A stretch of 5,633 bases of DNA from an uncultured Oscillospiraceae bacterium (GTDB taxonomy: Bacteria; Bacillota; Clostridia; Oscillospirales; Acutalibacteraceae), in the NCBI GenBank assembly GCA_902478455.1, contig CABSLJ010000161.1, positions 1 to 5,633 of the forward strand, given 5' to 3'. The translations under genes were made by a program, and so were the position numbers. Every line of letters starts with the position of its first letter. The first letter of the stretch is position 1. The notes under the pieces were generated by a model, which saw only the letters and a list, made by a program, of their open reading frames with translations, had not been told where the DNA came from and did not search any database. Shown piece after piece: positions 1 through 5,524 of this stretch.

Positions 1-16
1 TGTGTATAAGAGACAG
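1..16 (+). other. Residual Nextera/Tn5 mosaic-end adapter
   Basis: The bases TGTGTATAAGAGACAG are identical to the last 16 of the 19-base Tn5 mosaic end used in Nextera tagmentation. They sit exactly at the window edge. They put an in-frame TAA (7-9) into what is otherwise an open glutamine synthetase frame. This is library sequence left on a contig end, not genomic DNA. The genomic sequence starts at about base 17. Confidence 0.95.
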
Positions 17-873
17 GTCCGGTCGACAAGGGGGAGGAGGCCCGCAGGGACATCTGCGTCATTCTCGAGGACATGGGCTTCGAGATCGAGGCCTCTCACC
101 ACGAGTGCGCCCCCGGCCAGCATGAGATTGATTTCAAATACAGCGAGGCCCTCACCGCCGCCGACAATATCATCACCTTCAAGCTGGCCGTCAAGTCGAT
201 TGCCGACCGCCACGGCCTGCACGCCACCTTTATGCCCAAGCCGCTGTACGGCGAGGCGGGCTCTGGCATGCACATCAACATGTCCCTCTCCAAAAACGGA
301 AAGAACGCCTTTTACGATCCTTCGGATGAAAACGGCCTGAGCCGTGAAGCCTACAGCTTCATCGCCGGCATCATCGAGCACGCCAAGGGCATGACCGCCC
401 TGAGCAATCCGCTGGTCAATTCCTACAAACGTCTGGTGCCCGGCTTTGAGGCGCCGGTTTACATTGCCTGGTCGACCCAGAACCGCAGCCCGCTGGTGCG
501 CATCCCCGCCTCCCGGGGCGAGGGAACCCGCATTGAGCTGCGCAATCCCGATCCCTCCGCCAATCCCTATCTGGTGTTGGCCGCCTGCCTGGCCGCCGGT
601 ATGGACGGCATCCGCAGGGGGCTTACTCCGCCGCCTCCGGTGGACAGCAACATCTACCGCCTGACCGAGGAGGAGCGCGAGGAGCAGGGGATTGAGAACA
701 TCCCCTATGATCTCGACCACGCCATCCGCGCCATGAAGAAGGACGCCCTCATCAGGGAGACGCTCGGCGCTCATGTTTTCCGCAAATATGTGACCTACAA
801 GCAGCGCGAGTGGGACGACTACCGCATGCGGGTCAGCCAGTGGGAGATTGCGCATTATCTGGATCGATATTGA
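17..873 (+). CDS. glnA: Glutamine synthetase type I, 5'-truncated (C-terminal ~284 residues)
   Basis: Glutamine synthetase makes glutamine from glutamate, ammonia and ATP as a cytoplasmic dodecamer. The frame is open from codon 19-21 to the TGA at 871-873, giving 284 of the usual ~440 residues; the N-terminal beta-grasp domain and part of the catalytic domain are missing. Visible catalytic motifs, in order: EIEASHHECAPGQHEIDF (metal and ATP site glutamates), GSGMH (glutamate/ammonia pocket histidine), NSYKRLVPGFEAP (flap with the catalytic glutamate) and RSPLVRIPASRG followed by RIELRNPDPSANPYL (substrate arginines, metal glutamate). The C-terminus, with WEIAHYLDRY, resembles the B. subtilis GSI-alpha form rather than the adenylylated enterobacterial form, which suggests feedback or GlnR-type control, though the promoter lies outside the window. 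The truncation is due to the adapter at 1-16. The ATG at 73 is an internal methionine, not a start. asnA follows 16 nt after the stop, so the two are probably co-transcribed. Confidence 0.97.
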
Positions 874-874
874 T

Positions 875-881
875 AGGGAGG
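875..881 (+). promoter_or_regulatory. Ribosome binding site that sets the asnA start
   Basis: AGGGAGG lies 8 nt before the TTG at 890 and just after the glnA stop. The alternative upstream ATG at 848 lies inside glnA and has no ribosome binding site, so this site favours the TTG. Confidence 0.8.
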
Positions 882-889
882 CGGCGGTA

Positions 890-1900
890 TTGCAGCATCT
901 GATTTTACCCAAGGACTACCACAGCGAGCTGGACATTCGGGAAACCGAGGTGGCCATCAAGCTGGTCAAAGATTATTTCGAGCGGAAGCTCGCCGAGGAA
1001 CTCTGTCTGACGCGGGTTTCAGCCCCGCTGTTCGTCGTCCCCTCCACCGGTCTCAACGACAATCTGAACGGCCACGAGCGCGCGGTCAGCTTCGGCATCC
1101 GGGAGCAAAATGAGCTGAATTGTGAGATTGTTCACTCGCTGGCCAAGTGGAAGCGCCAGGCCCTGAGCCGCTACGGTTTCCGAAAAGGGGAGGGCCTTTA
1201 TACCGATATGAACGCCATCCGCCGAGAGGAGGACACCGACAATCTCCACTCCCTCTATGTGGACCAATGGGACTGGGAGAAGATCATCGGCGCGGAAGAG
1301 CGAACGGTCGAAACGCTGAAGGCGGTGGTTAATCAGCTTTACAGCGTGCTGAAGGCGACTGAAACCTTTGTTTGCGGAAAATATGCCTTCTTGCAGCCCT
1401 TCCTGCCGGAGAAGATCACCTTCATCACATCGCAGGAGCTGCTGGAGCGATATCCGGACCTGGACGCCAAGGGACGCGAGCGCGCCGCCGCGATGGAATA
1501 TGGCGCGGTCTTCCTCATGCAGATCGGCGGAAAGCTTTCAAACGGCGCGCCGCACGACGGCCGCGCGCCCGATTACGACGATTGGTCCCTCAACGGGGAT
1601 ATTCTCGTCTATTACCCGCTGCTCGACATCGCCGTGGAGCTTTCCTCCATGGGCATCCGCGTGAACGCCGAAGCCCTGCAAAGACAGCTTTTGCTCGCGG
1701 GCTGCCCGGAACGCGCGCAACTGCCCTTCCAGAAGGCGCTGCTCGAGGAAGGACTGCCGCAGACCATCGGCGGTGGATTGGGGCAATCGCGCATCTGCAT
1801 GCTCTTTCTGCACAAGGCCCACATCGGGGAGGTGCAAAGCTCGGTCTGGCCGCCCGAGATGGTGGAGGCCTGCCGCGCGCACGGCATCGAACTGTTGTAA
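890..1900 (+). CDS. asnA: Aspartate-ammonia ligase (asparagine synthetase A)
   Basis: AsnA makes asparagine from aspartate, free ammonia and ATP, releasing AMP and PPi. It is a homodimeric cytoplasmic enzyme with a class II aminoacyl-tRNA synthetase-like fold. From the TTG start the protein has 336 residues, close to the ~330 of E. coli AsnA. Family motifs: STGLNDNLNG (52-61), HSLAKWKRQ (82-90), GEGLYTDMNAIRREED (100-115), VDQWDWE (124-130), SQELLERYPDLDAKGRERA (181-199), RAPDYDDW (225-232), NGDI (235-238), ELSSMGIRV (250-258) and the motif-3-like GGGLGQSR (294-301), whose arginine contacts ATP. The TTG is chosen because AGGGAGG precedes it at 8 nt and because MQHLILPKDY matches the usual start of Firmicutes AsnA. 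The in-frame ATG at 848 would only add residues encoded inside glnA. It lies 16 nt after glnA, so both ammonia-fixing enzymes probably share one message, which ends at the hairpin at 1914-1956. Confidence 0.97.
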   Translation: MQHLILPKDYHSELDIRETEVAIKLVKDYFERKLAEELCLTRVSAPLFVVPSTGLNDNLNGHERAVSFGIREQNELNCEIVHSLAKWKRQALSRYGFRKGEGLYTDMNAIRREEDTDNLHSLYVDQWDWEKIIGAEERTVETLKAVVNQLYSVLKATETFVCGKYAFLQPFLPEKITFITSQELLERYPDLDAKGRERAAAMEYGAVFLMQIGGKLSNGAPHDGRAPDYDDWSLNGDILVYYPLLDIAVELSSMGIRVNAEALQRQLLLAGCPERAQLPFQKALLEEGLPQTIGGGLGQSRICMLFLHKAHIGEVQSSVWPPEMVEACRAHGIELL

Positions 1901-1913
1901 TTGTTTTGCAAAC

Positions 1914-1956
1914 AAGCCCCCGCCGTCCGGTCAGACACATGATCGGACGGCGGGGG
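1914..1956. terminator. Bidirectional intrinsic terminator between asnA and metY
   Basis: The arms 1917-1929 (CCCCCGCCGTCCG) and 1944-1956 are perfect reverse complements over 13 bp. They can extend by three more pairs, one a G-U, leaving an 8-nt loop (AGACACAT). On the plus strand the stem is followed by a modest TGTT. On the minus strand it is followed by CTTGTTT, a better T-rich tail. It lies between two convergent genes, 14 nt after asnA, and probably stops transcription from both sides. Confidence 0.85.
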
Positions 1957-2014
1957 TGTTGCATGAACAGAGAAAAATTTGGAAGAAACCGGTGTTTTGT
2001 CTGCCGTTCTTCGC

Positions 2015-3301
2015 TCAGGCAAAAGTCTGCCGGAGGGCATTGTCCAAATCGTCTATCAGATCGTCGGCATTTTCGATTCCGACCGAAAGGCGCACGGTAT
2101 TGGGATAGATGCCGCACGCGGCGAGTTCTTCCTCGTTTAACTGGGAGTGGGTGGTGCTGGCCGGATGGATGACGAGCGATTTTGCGTCGGCCACGTTGGC
2201 AAGCAGGGAGAACAGCTCAAGGCGGTCGATGAAGTCGCGCGTTTCCTGTGCGCTGCATCGGACTTGAAAGGTGAAGATGGAGCCGGCATAGCGCGGGAAA
2301 TATTTCTCCGCCAGGGCATGGTAGGGACTGTCCGGCAGAGAGGGGTGATTAACCCGCTCTACATAGGGACTGTTTAAGAGATAGCGCGCCACCTTCAGAG
2401 CGTTTTCATTGTGCCGCTCCACCCGCAGAGAGAGCGTTTCCAGCCCCTGCAGGAACAGGAAAGAATGGAAAGGACTCAAGGTCGCGCCCGTGTCCCGCAG
2501 CAGCACTACGCGGGCGCGCAGCAGGAAGGCGAGATTGCCGAAGGCCTCCACGGGGATCAGACCGTGATATCCGGGGTCCGGAGAGGTAAAGACAGGGAAA
2601 CGTCCGGAACCCGCCCAGTCAAATCTCCCGGCATCGACGATCACGCCGCCGATGCTTGTGCCATGTCCGCCGATGAACTTAGTCGCTGAGTGGACCACGA
2701 TGTCCGCTCCGTGCTCAATCGGCCGGAAAAGATAGGGCGTGGCGAAGGTATTGTCCACCACCACGGGGATACCGTGTTTGTGCGCAAGTTCGCACAGAGG
2801 AGCGAGATCGACGATATTGCCGTTGGGATTGCCGAGGGATTCCACATAGATCGCCTTGGTGTTGGGCCGGATGGCCTTTTCAAAATGGGAGAGCTCGTCG
2901 GGGTCGAGAAAGGTGGTTTCAATCCCGTAATGGGGCAGAGTGTTAGCAAAAAGATTGTAGGTTCCGCCGTATACGGTGGAGGCGGACACGATGTGATCTC
3001 CGCTGGAGGCAAGATTCTGGATGGTATAGGTGATGGCCGCCGCGCCGGAAGCCGTGGCCAGCGCGCCCGCGCCCCCTTCCAGGGCGGCCATGCGCTGCTC
3101 GAAGACGTCCGTGGTGGGATTCATGATGCGGGAATAGATGTTGCCGTTCTCCTTCAGTCCGAAGAGCGCCTCGGCGTGGTCGCAATCGTGGAAAACATAG
3201 GAGCTGGTTTGGTAAATCGGAACGGCGCGCGCTGTTGTGGTGCTGTCTGGTTTCTGGCCCGCATGAACCTGAAGCGTTTCAAAATGCAGATTCTTTTTCA
3301 C
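2015..3301 (-). CDS. metY: O-acetylhomoserine sulfhydrylase (aminocarboxypropyltransferase), PLP-dependent
   Basis: This enzyme joins O-acetylhomoserine and sulfide to give homocysteine, the direct sulfhydrylation route to methionine. It belongs to the Cys/Met metabolism PLP-enzyme family and is cytoplasmic, usually tetrameric. The 428 residues match the ~425-430 of MetY proteins, which are longer than the ~380-400 of MetB/MetC. Key features: HFETLQVHAGQ near the N-terminus, typical of MetY; YSRIMNPT (56-63), whose Tyr and Arg contact the PLP phosphate of the neighbouring subunit; the ASG turn (84-86); VVDNTFATPY (181-190) with the aspartate that pairs with the PLP nitrogen; SATKFIGGHG (205-214) with the Schiff-base lysine K208; and HPASTTHSQL near the C-terminus. 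The GTG at 3301-3299 is chosen because GGAGGTG (3308-3314) lies just upstream and the family N-terminus begins there. The in-frame ATG at 3373 would add 24 residues encoded by the promoter region. The gene is monocistronic here, convergent with asnA and divergent from the small gene at 3638. Confidence 0.95.
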   Translation of the reverse strand: MKKNLHFETLQVHAGQKPDSTTTARAVPIYQTSSYVFHDCDHAEALFGLKENGNIYSRIMNPTTDVFEQRMAALEGGAGALATASGAAAITYTIQNLASSGDHIVSASTVYGGTYNLFANTLPHYGIETTFLDPDELSHFEKAIRPNTKAIYVESLGNPNGNIVDLAPLCELAHKHGIPVVVDNTFATPYLFRPIEHGADIVVHSATKFIGGHGTSIGGVIVDAGRFDWAGSGRFPVFTSPDPGYHGLIPVEAFGNLAFLLRARVVLLRDTGATLSPFHSFLFLQGLETLSLRVERHNENALKVARYLLNSPYVERVNHPSLPDSPYHALAEKYFPRYAGSIFTFQVRCSAQETRDFIDRLELFSLLANVADAKSLVIHPASTTHSQLNEEELAACGIYPNTVRLSVGIENADDLIDDLDNALRQTFA

Positions 3302-3307
3302 TGGGGA

Positions 3308-3314
3308 CACCTCC
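3308..3314 (-). promoter_or_regulatory. Ribosome binding site that sets the metY GTG start
   Basis: On the minus strand GGAGGTG lies 6 nt upstream of the GTG at 3301. This near-perfect site decides for the GTG over the in-frame ATG at 3373, which lies in the promoter. Confidence 0.85.
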
Positions 3315-3341
3315 GAAATAAATAATATTAAATTGATAAGA

Positions 3342-3373
3342 ATTATAGTAAATGTAAATTTCACAAATGTCAA
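3342..3373 (-). promoter_or_regulatory. Sigma-A-type promoter of metY
   Basis: On the minus strand a perfect -35 TTGACA (3373-3368) is followed after 17 nt by TACTAT (3350-3345). This overlaps a perfect TATAAT (3347-3342) at 20-nt spacing, so the exact -10 register is uncertain. Transcription would start near 3335-3338, giving a leader of about 35 nt. That is too short for a SAM riboswitch or T-box, so control is more likely by a DNA-binding protein. Roughly 3311-3410 is strikingly AT-rich against the surrounding genes. It includes a small dyad TAGA-AA-TCTA (3394-3403) upstream of the -35 that could be an operator; I cannot assign a regulator. Confidence 0.75.
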
Positions 3374-3452
3374 TACTTTGCAGAAAAATATAGTAGAAAT
3401 CTATTTTACCGCCTTCCCTTCGGCACAGAAAGAAGGGTTATGGCGTTTGTCC

Positions 3453-3481
3453 GTGACTTTTTCAGCGCGGGCTGTTAAAAT
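3453..3481 (+). promoter_or_regulatory. Extended -10 promoter upstream of the small basic gene
   Basis: GTGACT (3453-3458, 4 of 6 to TTGACA) is followed after 17 nt by TAAAAT (3476-3481, 5 of 6). The -10 is preceded by TGT, giving the TGn extension. Transcription would begin near 3488, leaving a leader of about 150 nt before the ATG at 3638. It points toward the small gene and away from metY; the two promoters are about 100 bp apart. Confidence 0.5.
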
Positions 3482-3492
3482 AGAAAACACGT

Positions 3493-3508
3493 ATTCCTGC
3501 GCAGGGAT
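3493..3508. repeat. Near-perfect 16-bp palindrome just downstream of the promoter (possible operator)
   Basis: ATTCCTGCGCAGGGAT is symmetrical except for one position (a G-U pair as RNA). Its core CCTGCGCAGG (3496-3505) is a perfect 10-bp palindrome. It begins about 5 bp after the predicted transcription start, where a repressor would block initiation. No known regulator motif is recognised. Confidence 0.3.
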
Positions 3509-3525
3509 GGAGTGAAAGGGGAGGG

Positions 3526-3555
3526 GGAGCGCCTTGCCCGATGCTCCAGGTTTTT
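3526..3555 (+). terminator. Weak terminator-like hairpin in the leader of the small gene
   Basis: GGAGC (3526-3530) can pair with GCTCC (3543-3547) around a 12-nt loop, followed by AGG and five Ts (3551-3555). The stem is only 5 bp, so this may be a weak attenuator or chance. It lies between the predicted promoter and the ATG at 3638. Confidence 0.25.
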
Positions 3556-3637
3556 CTGTAATGAAAGAAGAGGCCGGACGGGGCGCTTGTATGGTCCATG
3601 GAAAGGCCGCTGTGCAACGTAAAAGAGGAGATTCTGT

Positions 3638-3961
3638 ATGACTCGTTATGTTCCCTACGAAAAACTGTCTAAGAAAAGAAAGCGGGAGGAGGACGCCAAA
3701 CGGCGCGGAAGCTGGGGAGAGATCAATCCAGTCACTCGCAAACCCGACAATCCCAAGGCCTATCAGCGGCAAAAGGCTCGCTCCTGGAAGCAATCCGGAG
3801 GCGAGCCTTTTGTCTTCCGGGATCAGACAGACGGAAAGCGTGCGGCCTTCACACAAAAAATGCAAACCGAAAGCAGCCGCGCATTCGACCACCGCTTGGT
3901 TCCCTGCGGCCGGGCCGCTTCCCGATTTTTCTTTGCCGCAGTCTCCGCTTCCATGGGATAG
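3638..3961 (+). CDS. Small basic protein with a terminator inside its frame; candidate ArfA/BrfA-type ribosome rescue factor
   Basis: The ATG has a good ribosome binding site (AGAGGAG, 3624-3630, 7-nt spacing). The full frame gives 107 residues. The first 51 are very basic (17 Lys/Arg against 6 acidic) and contain YVPYEKLSKKRKREE, RRGSWGEINPVTRKP and NPKAYQRQK; I recall similar short clostridial hypothetical proteins but cannot verify this. Codons 45-58 are built from the two arms of a strong hairpin ending in a T-rich tract (3771-3816). If this terminates transcription, most mRNA would end near codon 58 with no stop, and the stalled product of ~58 residues would be tagged by tmRNA. ArfA in E. 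coli and BrfA in B. subtilis use this logic to be made only when trans-translation fails. The tail after the hairpin ends in a hydrophobic stretch (ASRFFFAAVSA), as in full-length ArfA. There is no membrane segment or signal peptide at the N-terminus. The gene is likely real. The rescue role is inferred from gene architecture, basic composition and size. Alternatives are a frameshifted gene that once ended before the hairpin, or an unrelated nucleic-acid-binding protein. Confidence 0.72.
   Translation: MTRYVPYEKLSKKRKREEDAKRRGSWGEINPVTRKPDNPKAYQRQKARSWKQSGGEPFVFRDQTDGKRAAFTQKMQTESSRAFDHRLVPCGRAASRFFFAAVSASMG
3771..3816 (+). terminator. Intrinsic-terminator-like hairpin inside the coding frame of the small gene
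   Basis: AAAAGGCTCGC (3771-3781) and GCGAGCCTTTT (3801-3811) are perfect 11-bp reverse complements. The stem continues with TCC/GGA (3782-3784 with 3797-3799, one bulged G) and GG/CC (3786-3787 with 3795-3796), closing on a 7-nt loop: about 16 bp in all. The right arm runs into CCTTTTGTCTT, a usable U-tract. It spans codons 45-58 of the frame that starts at 3638, about 150 nt before that frame's stop at 3959-3961. RNA ends made here would carry no stop codon. Confidence 0.72.
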
Positions 3962-4123
3962 TCCGCCCCGGTGCGGCATAAGTATAAGTAGACCGGCCCG
4001 CCTGCCGGGAGGGCAACCTCCGGACGCAGGGGAATTTTCCCGCATCCGCCGCTGCCCGCACCCGGAACACCGGGCCGCAGGAATCGTATTGATGGATCGA
4101 GTTGACTACTTGGAGGTGCCGTT
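3962..4123 (+). other. GC-rich, hairpin-rich stretch upstream of the carboxypeptidase gene
   Basis: Several short stems follow one another: CCGGC/GCCGG (3993-3997 with 4004-4008); GGAGG-GCAA-CCTCC (4008-4021), a GNRA-capped hairpin; GGA-CGC-GGG pairing with CCC-GC-TCC (4022-4047, one mismatch and one bulge); and CCCGG-AACA-CCGGG (4061-4074), enclosed by CTGC/GCAG (4052-4055 and 4077-4080). Some are mutually exclusive. A tandem TAAGTA repeat lies at 3979-3990. No known riboswitch consensus is recognised and no T-run follows. A weak promoter (TTGCCG 3933-3938, GATAGT 3957-3962) could start a message here. The ribosome binding site of the next gene is GGAGGT at 4112-4117. Confidence 0.35.
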
Positions 4124-5269
4124 ATGAAAAAATGCAGACCGATTCTCTGTATGGTATTGATTGTATCCCTGCTTTTTGCTCTGCCCATGCAATCCTTCGC
4201 CCTGAATGACGACGAGGTCAAAGCGCCGTCGGCCCTGTTGATGGACGCGGAGACCGGAAAGGTCCTCTATGAAAAGAACGCCCATGAAATCCGGGTATGC
4301 GCCTCCATCACCAAGGTCATGACGCTGCTTTTGGTGATGGAGGCGATAGACTCGGGAAAAATTGCCATGACCGACGTCGTATCGGCCAGCGAGCACGCCT
4401 CCTCGATGGGCGGTTCGGACATCTGGCTGGAGCCCGGTGAGACCATGACGGTGGATGAGCTCATCAAGGCTACGGTCGTTGCCTCCGCCAACGACGCCGC
4501 CGTCGCCCTGGCGGAACACGTCTGCGGGACGGAGGACGCCTTTGTGGAGGAAATGAACAAGAAGGCGGCCGAACTCGGCATGGCCGACACCGTCTTCAAA
4601 AACTGCAACGGTCTGGACGAGGAGGGCCATGTCACCAGCGCCTACGACGTGGCGCTCATGTCGCGCGCACTGATGAAGCACGAGGCCATCTTCCAGTACA
4701 CCTCCATCTGGATCGACTACCTGCGTGACGGCAAGACCCAGCTGGTCAACACCAACAAGCTCTTAAAAAGCTACAAGGGCATCACCGGCCTCAAAACCGG
4801 CACCACGGGGCAGGCGGGGAGCTGTATGTCGGCCACGGCGGAACGCGACGGGCTCAGCCTGATCGCCGTCGTGCTCGGCAGCACCTCGGGGACCGACCGC
4901 TTCAACGCAGCGGCCACCCTGCTCGATTACGGCTTTGCAAACTATGCCATGAGCCAGCCTGTTCTGCCCGAGGGGGCGCTGGCGCCGGTTCCTGTGCTCA
5001 ACGGCATGGAGACGCAGGTGGAAACCGCCGTTGACCTCACCGGCAGTTTCCTGGTGCAGAAGGGAAAGGAATCGGAAATCACCTCCAACGTGACGCTGAG
5101 CGAGAATGTCGAGGCGCCCGTCGAGCCGGGGCAGGTGCTCGGCAAGCTGACCTATATGCTCGGGGACGAAATCCTCGCTGAGTACGACATCACAGCGGCC
5201 GCTCCCATCGAACGGATTTCCTTCTTTGGCGTATTGGGGGTTCTGATCCGGCAGCTCTTCTCCTTCTAA
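4124..5269 (+). CDS. D-alanyl-D-alanine carboxypeptidase (peptidase S11, PBP5/DacF type)
   Basis: This penicillin-binding protein removes the terminal D-alanine from peptidoglycan pentapeptides outside the cell and so limits cross-linking. The 381 residues fit the DacF/DacB size range. Residues 1-26 form a signal peptide: KK, a hydrophobic core, then QSFA before the probable cut. All three active-site motifs are present: S61-I-T-K64 (nucleophile serine and lysine), S121-A-N123, and K224-T-G. The S11 catalytic domain covers about 32-260 and a PBP5 C-terminal beta domain about 278-360. The last 20 residues (IERISFFGVLGVLIRQLFSF) look like the amphipathic helix that anchors this family to the outer face of the membrane. 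The ATG has GGAGGT at 6-nt spacing. It follows a structured GC-rich leader and the small gene at 3638. If the hairpin at 3771 stops transcription, this gene needs its own promoter, and only a weak candidate is visible. A sporulation role as for B. subtilis DacF is possible but nothing here shows it. Confidence 0.95.
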   Translation: MKKCRPILCMVLIVSLLFALPMQSFALNDDEVKAPSALLMDAETGKVLYEKNAHEIRVCASITKVMTLLLVMEAIDSGKIAMTDVVSASEHASSMGGSDIWLEPGETMTVDELIKATVVASANDAAVALAEHVCGTEDAFVEEMNKKAAELGMADTVFKNCNGLDEEGHVTSAYDVALMSRALMKHEAIFQYTSIWIDYLRDGKTQLVNTNKLLKSYKGITGLKTGTTGQAGSCMSATAERDGLSLIAVVLGSTSGTDRFNAAATLLDYGFANYAMSQPVLPEGALAPVPVLNGMETQVETAVDLTGSFLVQKGKESEITSNVTLSENVEAPVEPGQVLGKLTYMLGDEILAEYDITAAAPIERISFFGVLGVLIRQLFSF

Positions 5270-5524
5270 ACAGCCTAAAGTTTTCTGCTTCTGCATGAAA
5301 GGCGGCTCGGTCGGCCAATACTGGTAGCAGAAAGATCCAGCCGGAACAGCAAGCCTCGCGGCTGACTCGGTTCTGCGGCTCCAGGCCGGAGCAAAGCAGG
5401 CTTTTCCGGGCGGAATCCGGGTCCGGGACCGGTGAGGAAATCGGCTTCTTTTCTGAGAAATCCGGCGCGGAACGGGGGAGAATATCGGAACCGTACAAAA
5501 AAACAGAAAATATAGTGTGCCGAC
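5270..5524. other. Non-coding stretch with self-complementary segments, no gene seen
   Basis: No credible frame is seen on either strand. TTTCTGCT (5282-5289) and AGCAGAAA (5326-5333) are 8-bp inverted arms around 36 nt, just after the carboxypeptidase stop. AAGCCT (5351-5356) can pair with AGGCTT (5398-5403), enclosing GCTCC-AGGCC-GGAGC (5379-5393) and running into TTTT (5402-5405), so it may act as a weak terminator. Small palindromes occur at 5420-5430 (GGTCC-G-GGACC) and 5450-5460 (TTTCT-G-AGAAA). No classical terminator for the carboxypeptidase gene is obvious. Confidence 0.3.

Noticed and set aside
2..340. Open frame beginning inside the adapter sequence
   Set aside because: Its ATG-like start region is Nextera sequence and the rest is out of frame with glutamine synthetase.
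1372..2172. Open frame of 266 codons on the plus strand overlapping asnA, and several minus-strand frames over asnA
   Set aside because: They are Arg/Ala/Pro-rich out-of-frame translations of asnA, and one runs through the terminator into metY. asnA itself is intact and fully explained.
2690..3325. Open frame of 211 codons on the plus strand opposite metY
   Set aside because: It is a shadow of the metY coding strand, which carries all PLP-family motifs and a good ribosome binding site.
3906..3918. GCGGCC-G-GGCCGC palindrome followed by a T-rich run as a second terminator
   Set aside because: The T-run starts six or more bases after the palindrome and a 1-nt centre forces loss of pairs; the hairpin at 3771-3811 is much stronger.
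3956..3984. GGATA ... CATAAGTA as a forespore (sigma F/G) promoter for the carboxypeptidase gene
   Set aside because: Both boxes deviate at key positions and the spacing is off. The idea is driven by the DacF analogy rather than by the sequence.
3401..4045. Open frame of 214 codons on the minus strand opposite the small gene
   Set aside because: Its composition is that of a shadow frame in GC-rich DNA. It covers the promoter, leader and coding region of the plus-strand small gene, has no recognisable motif, and no good ribosome binding site was seen.
5379..5403. Resemblance of CCAGGCCGGAGCAAAGCAGG to the conserved loop of bacterial SRP RNA
   Set aside because: The diagnostic CCGGAAGG tetraloop stem is absent and flanking sequence does not form the expected hairpin; SRP RNA is too conserved for this degree of mismatch.
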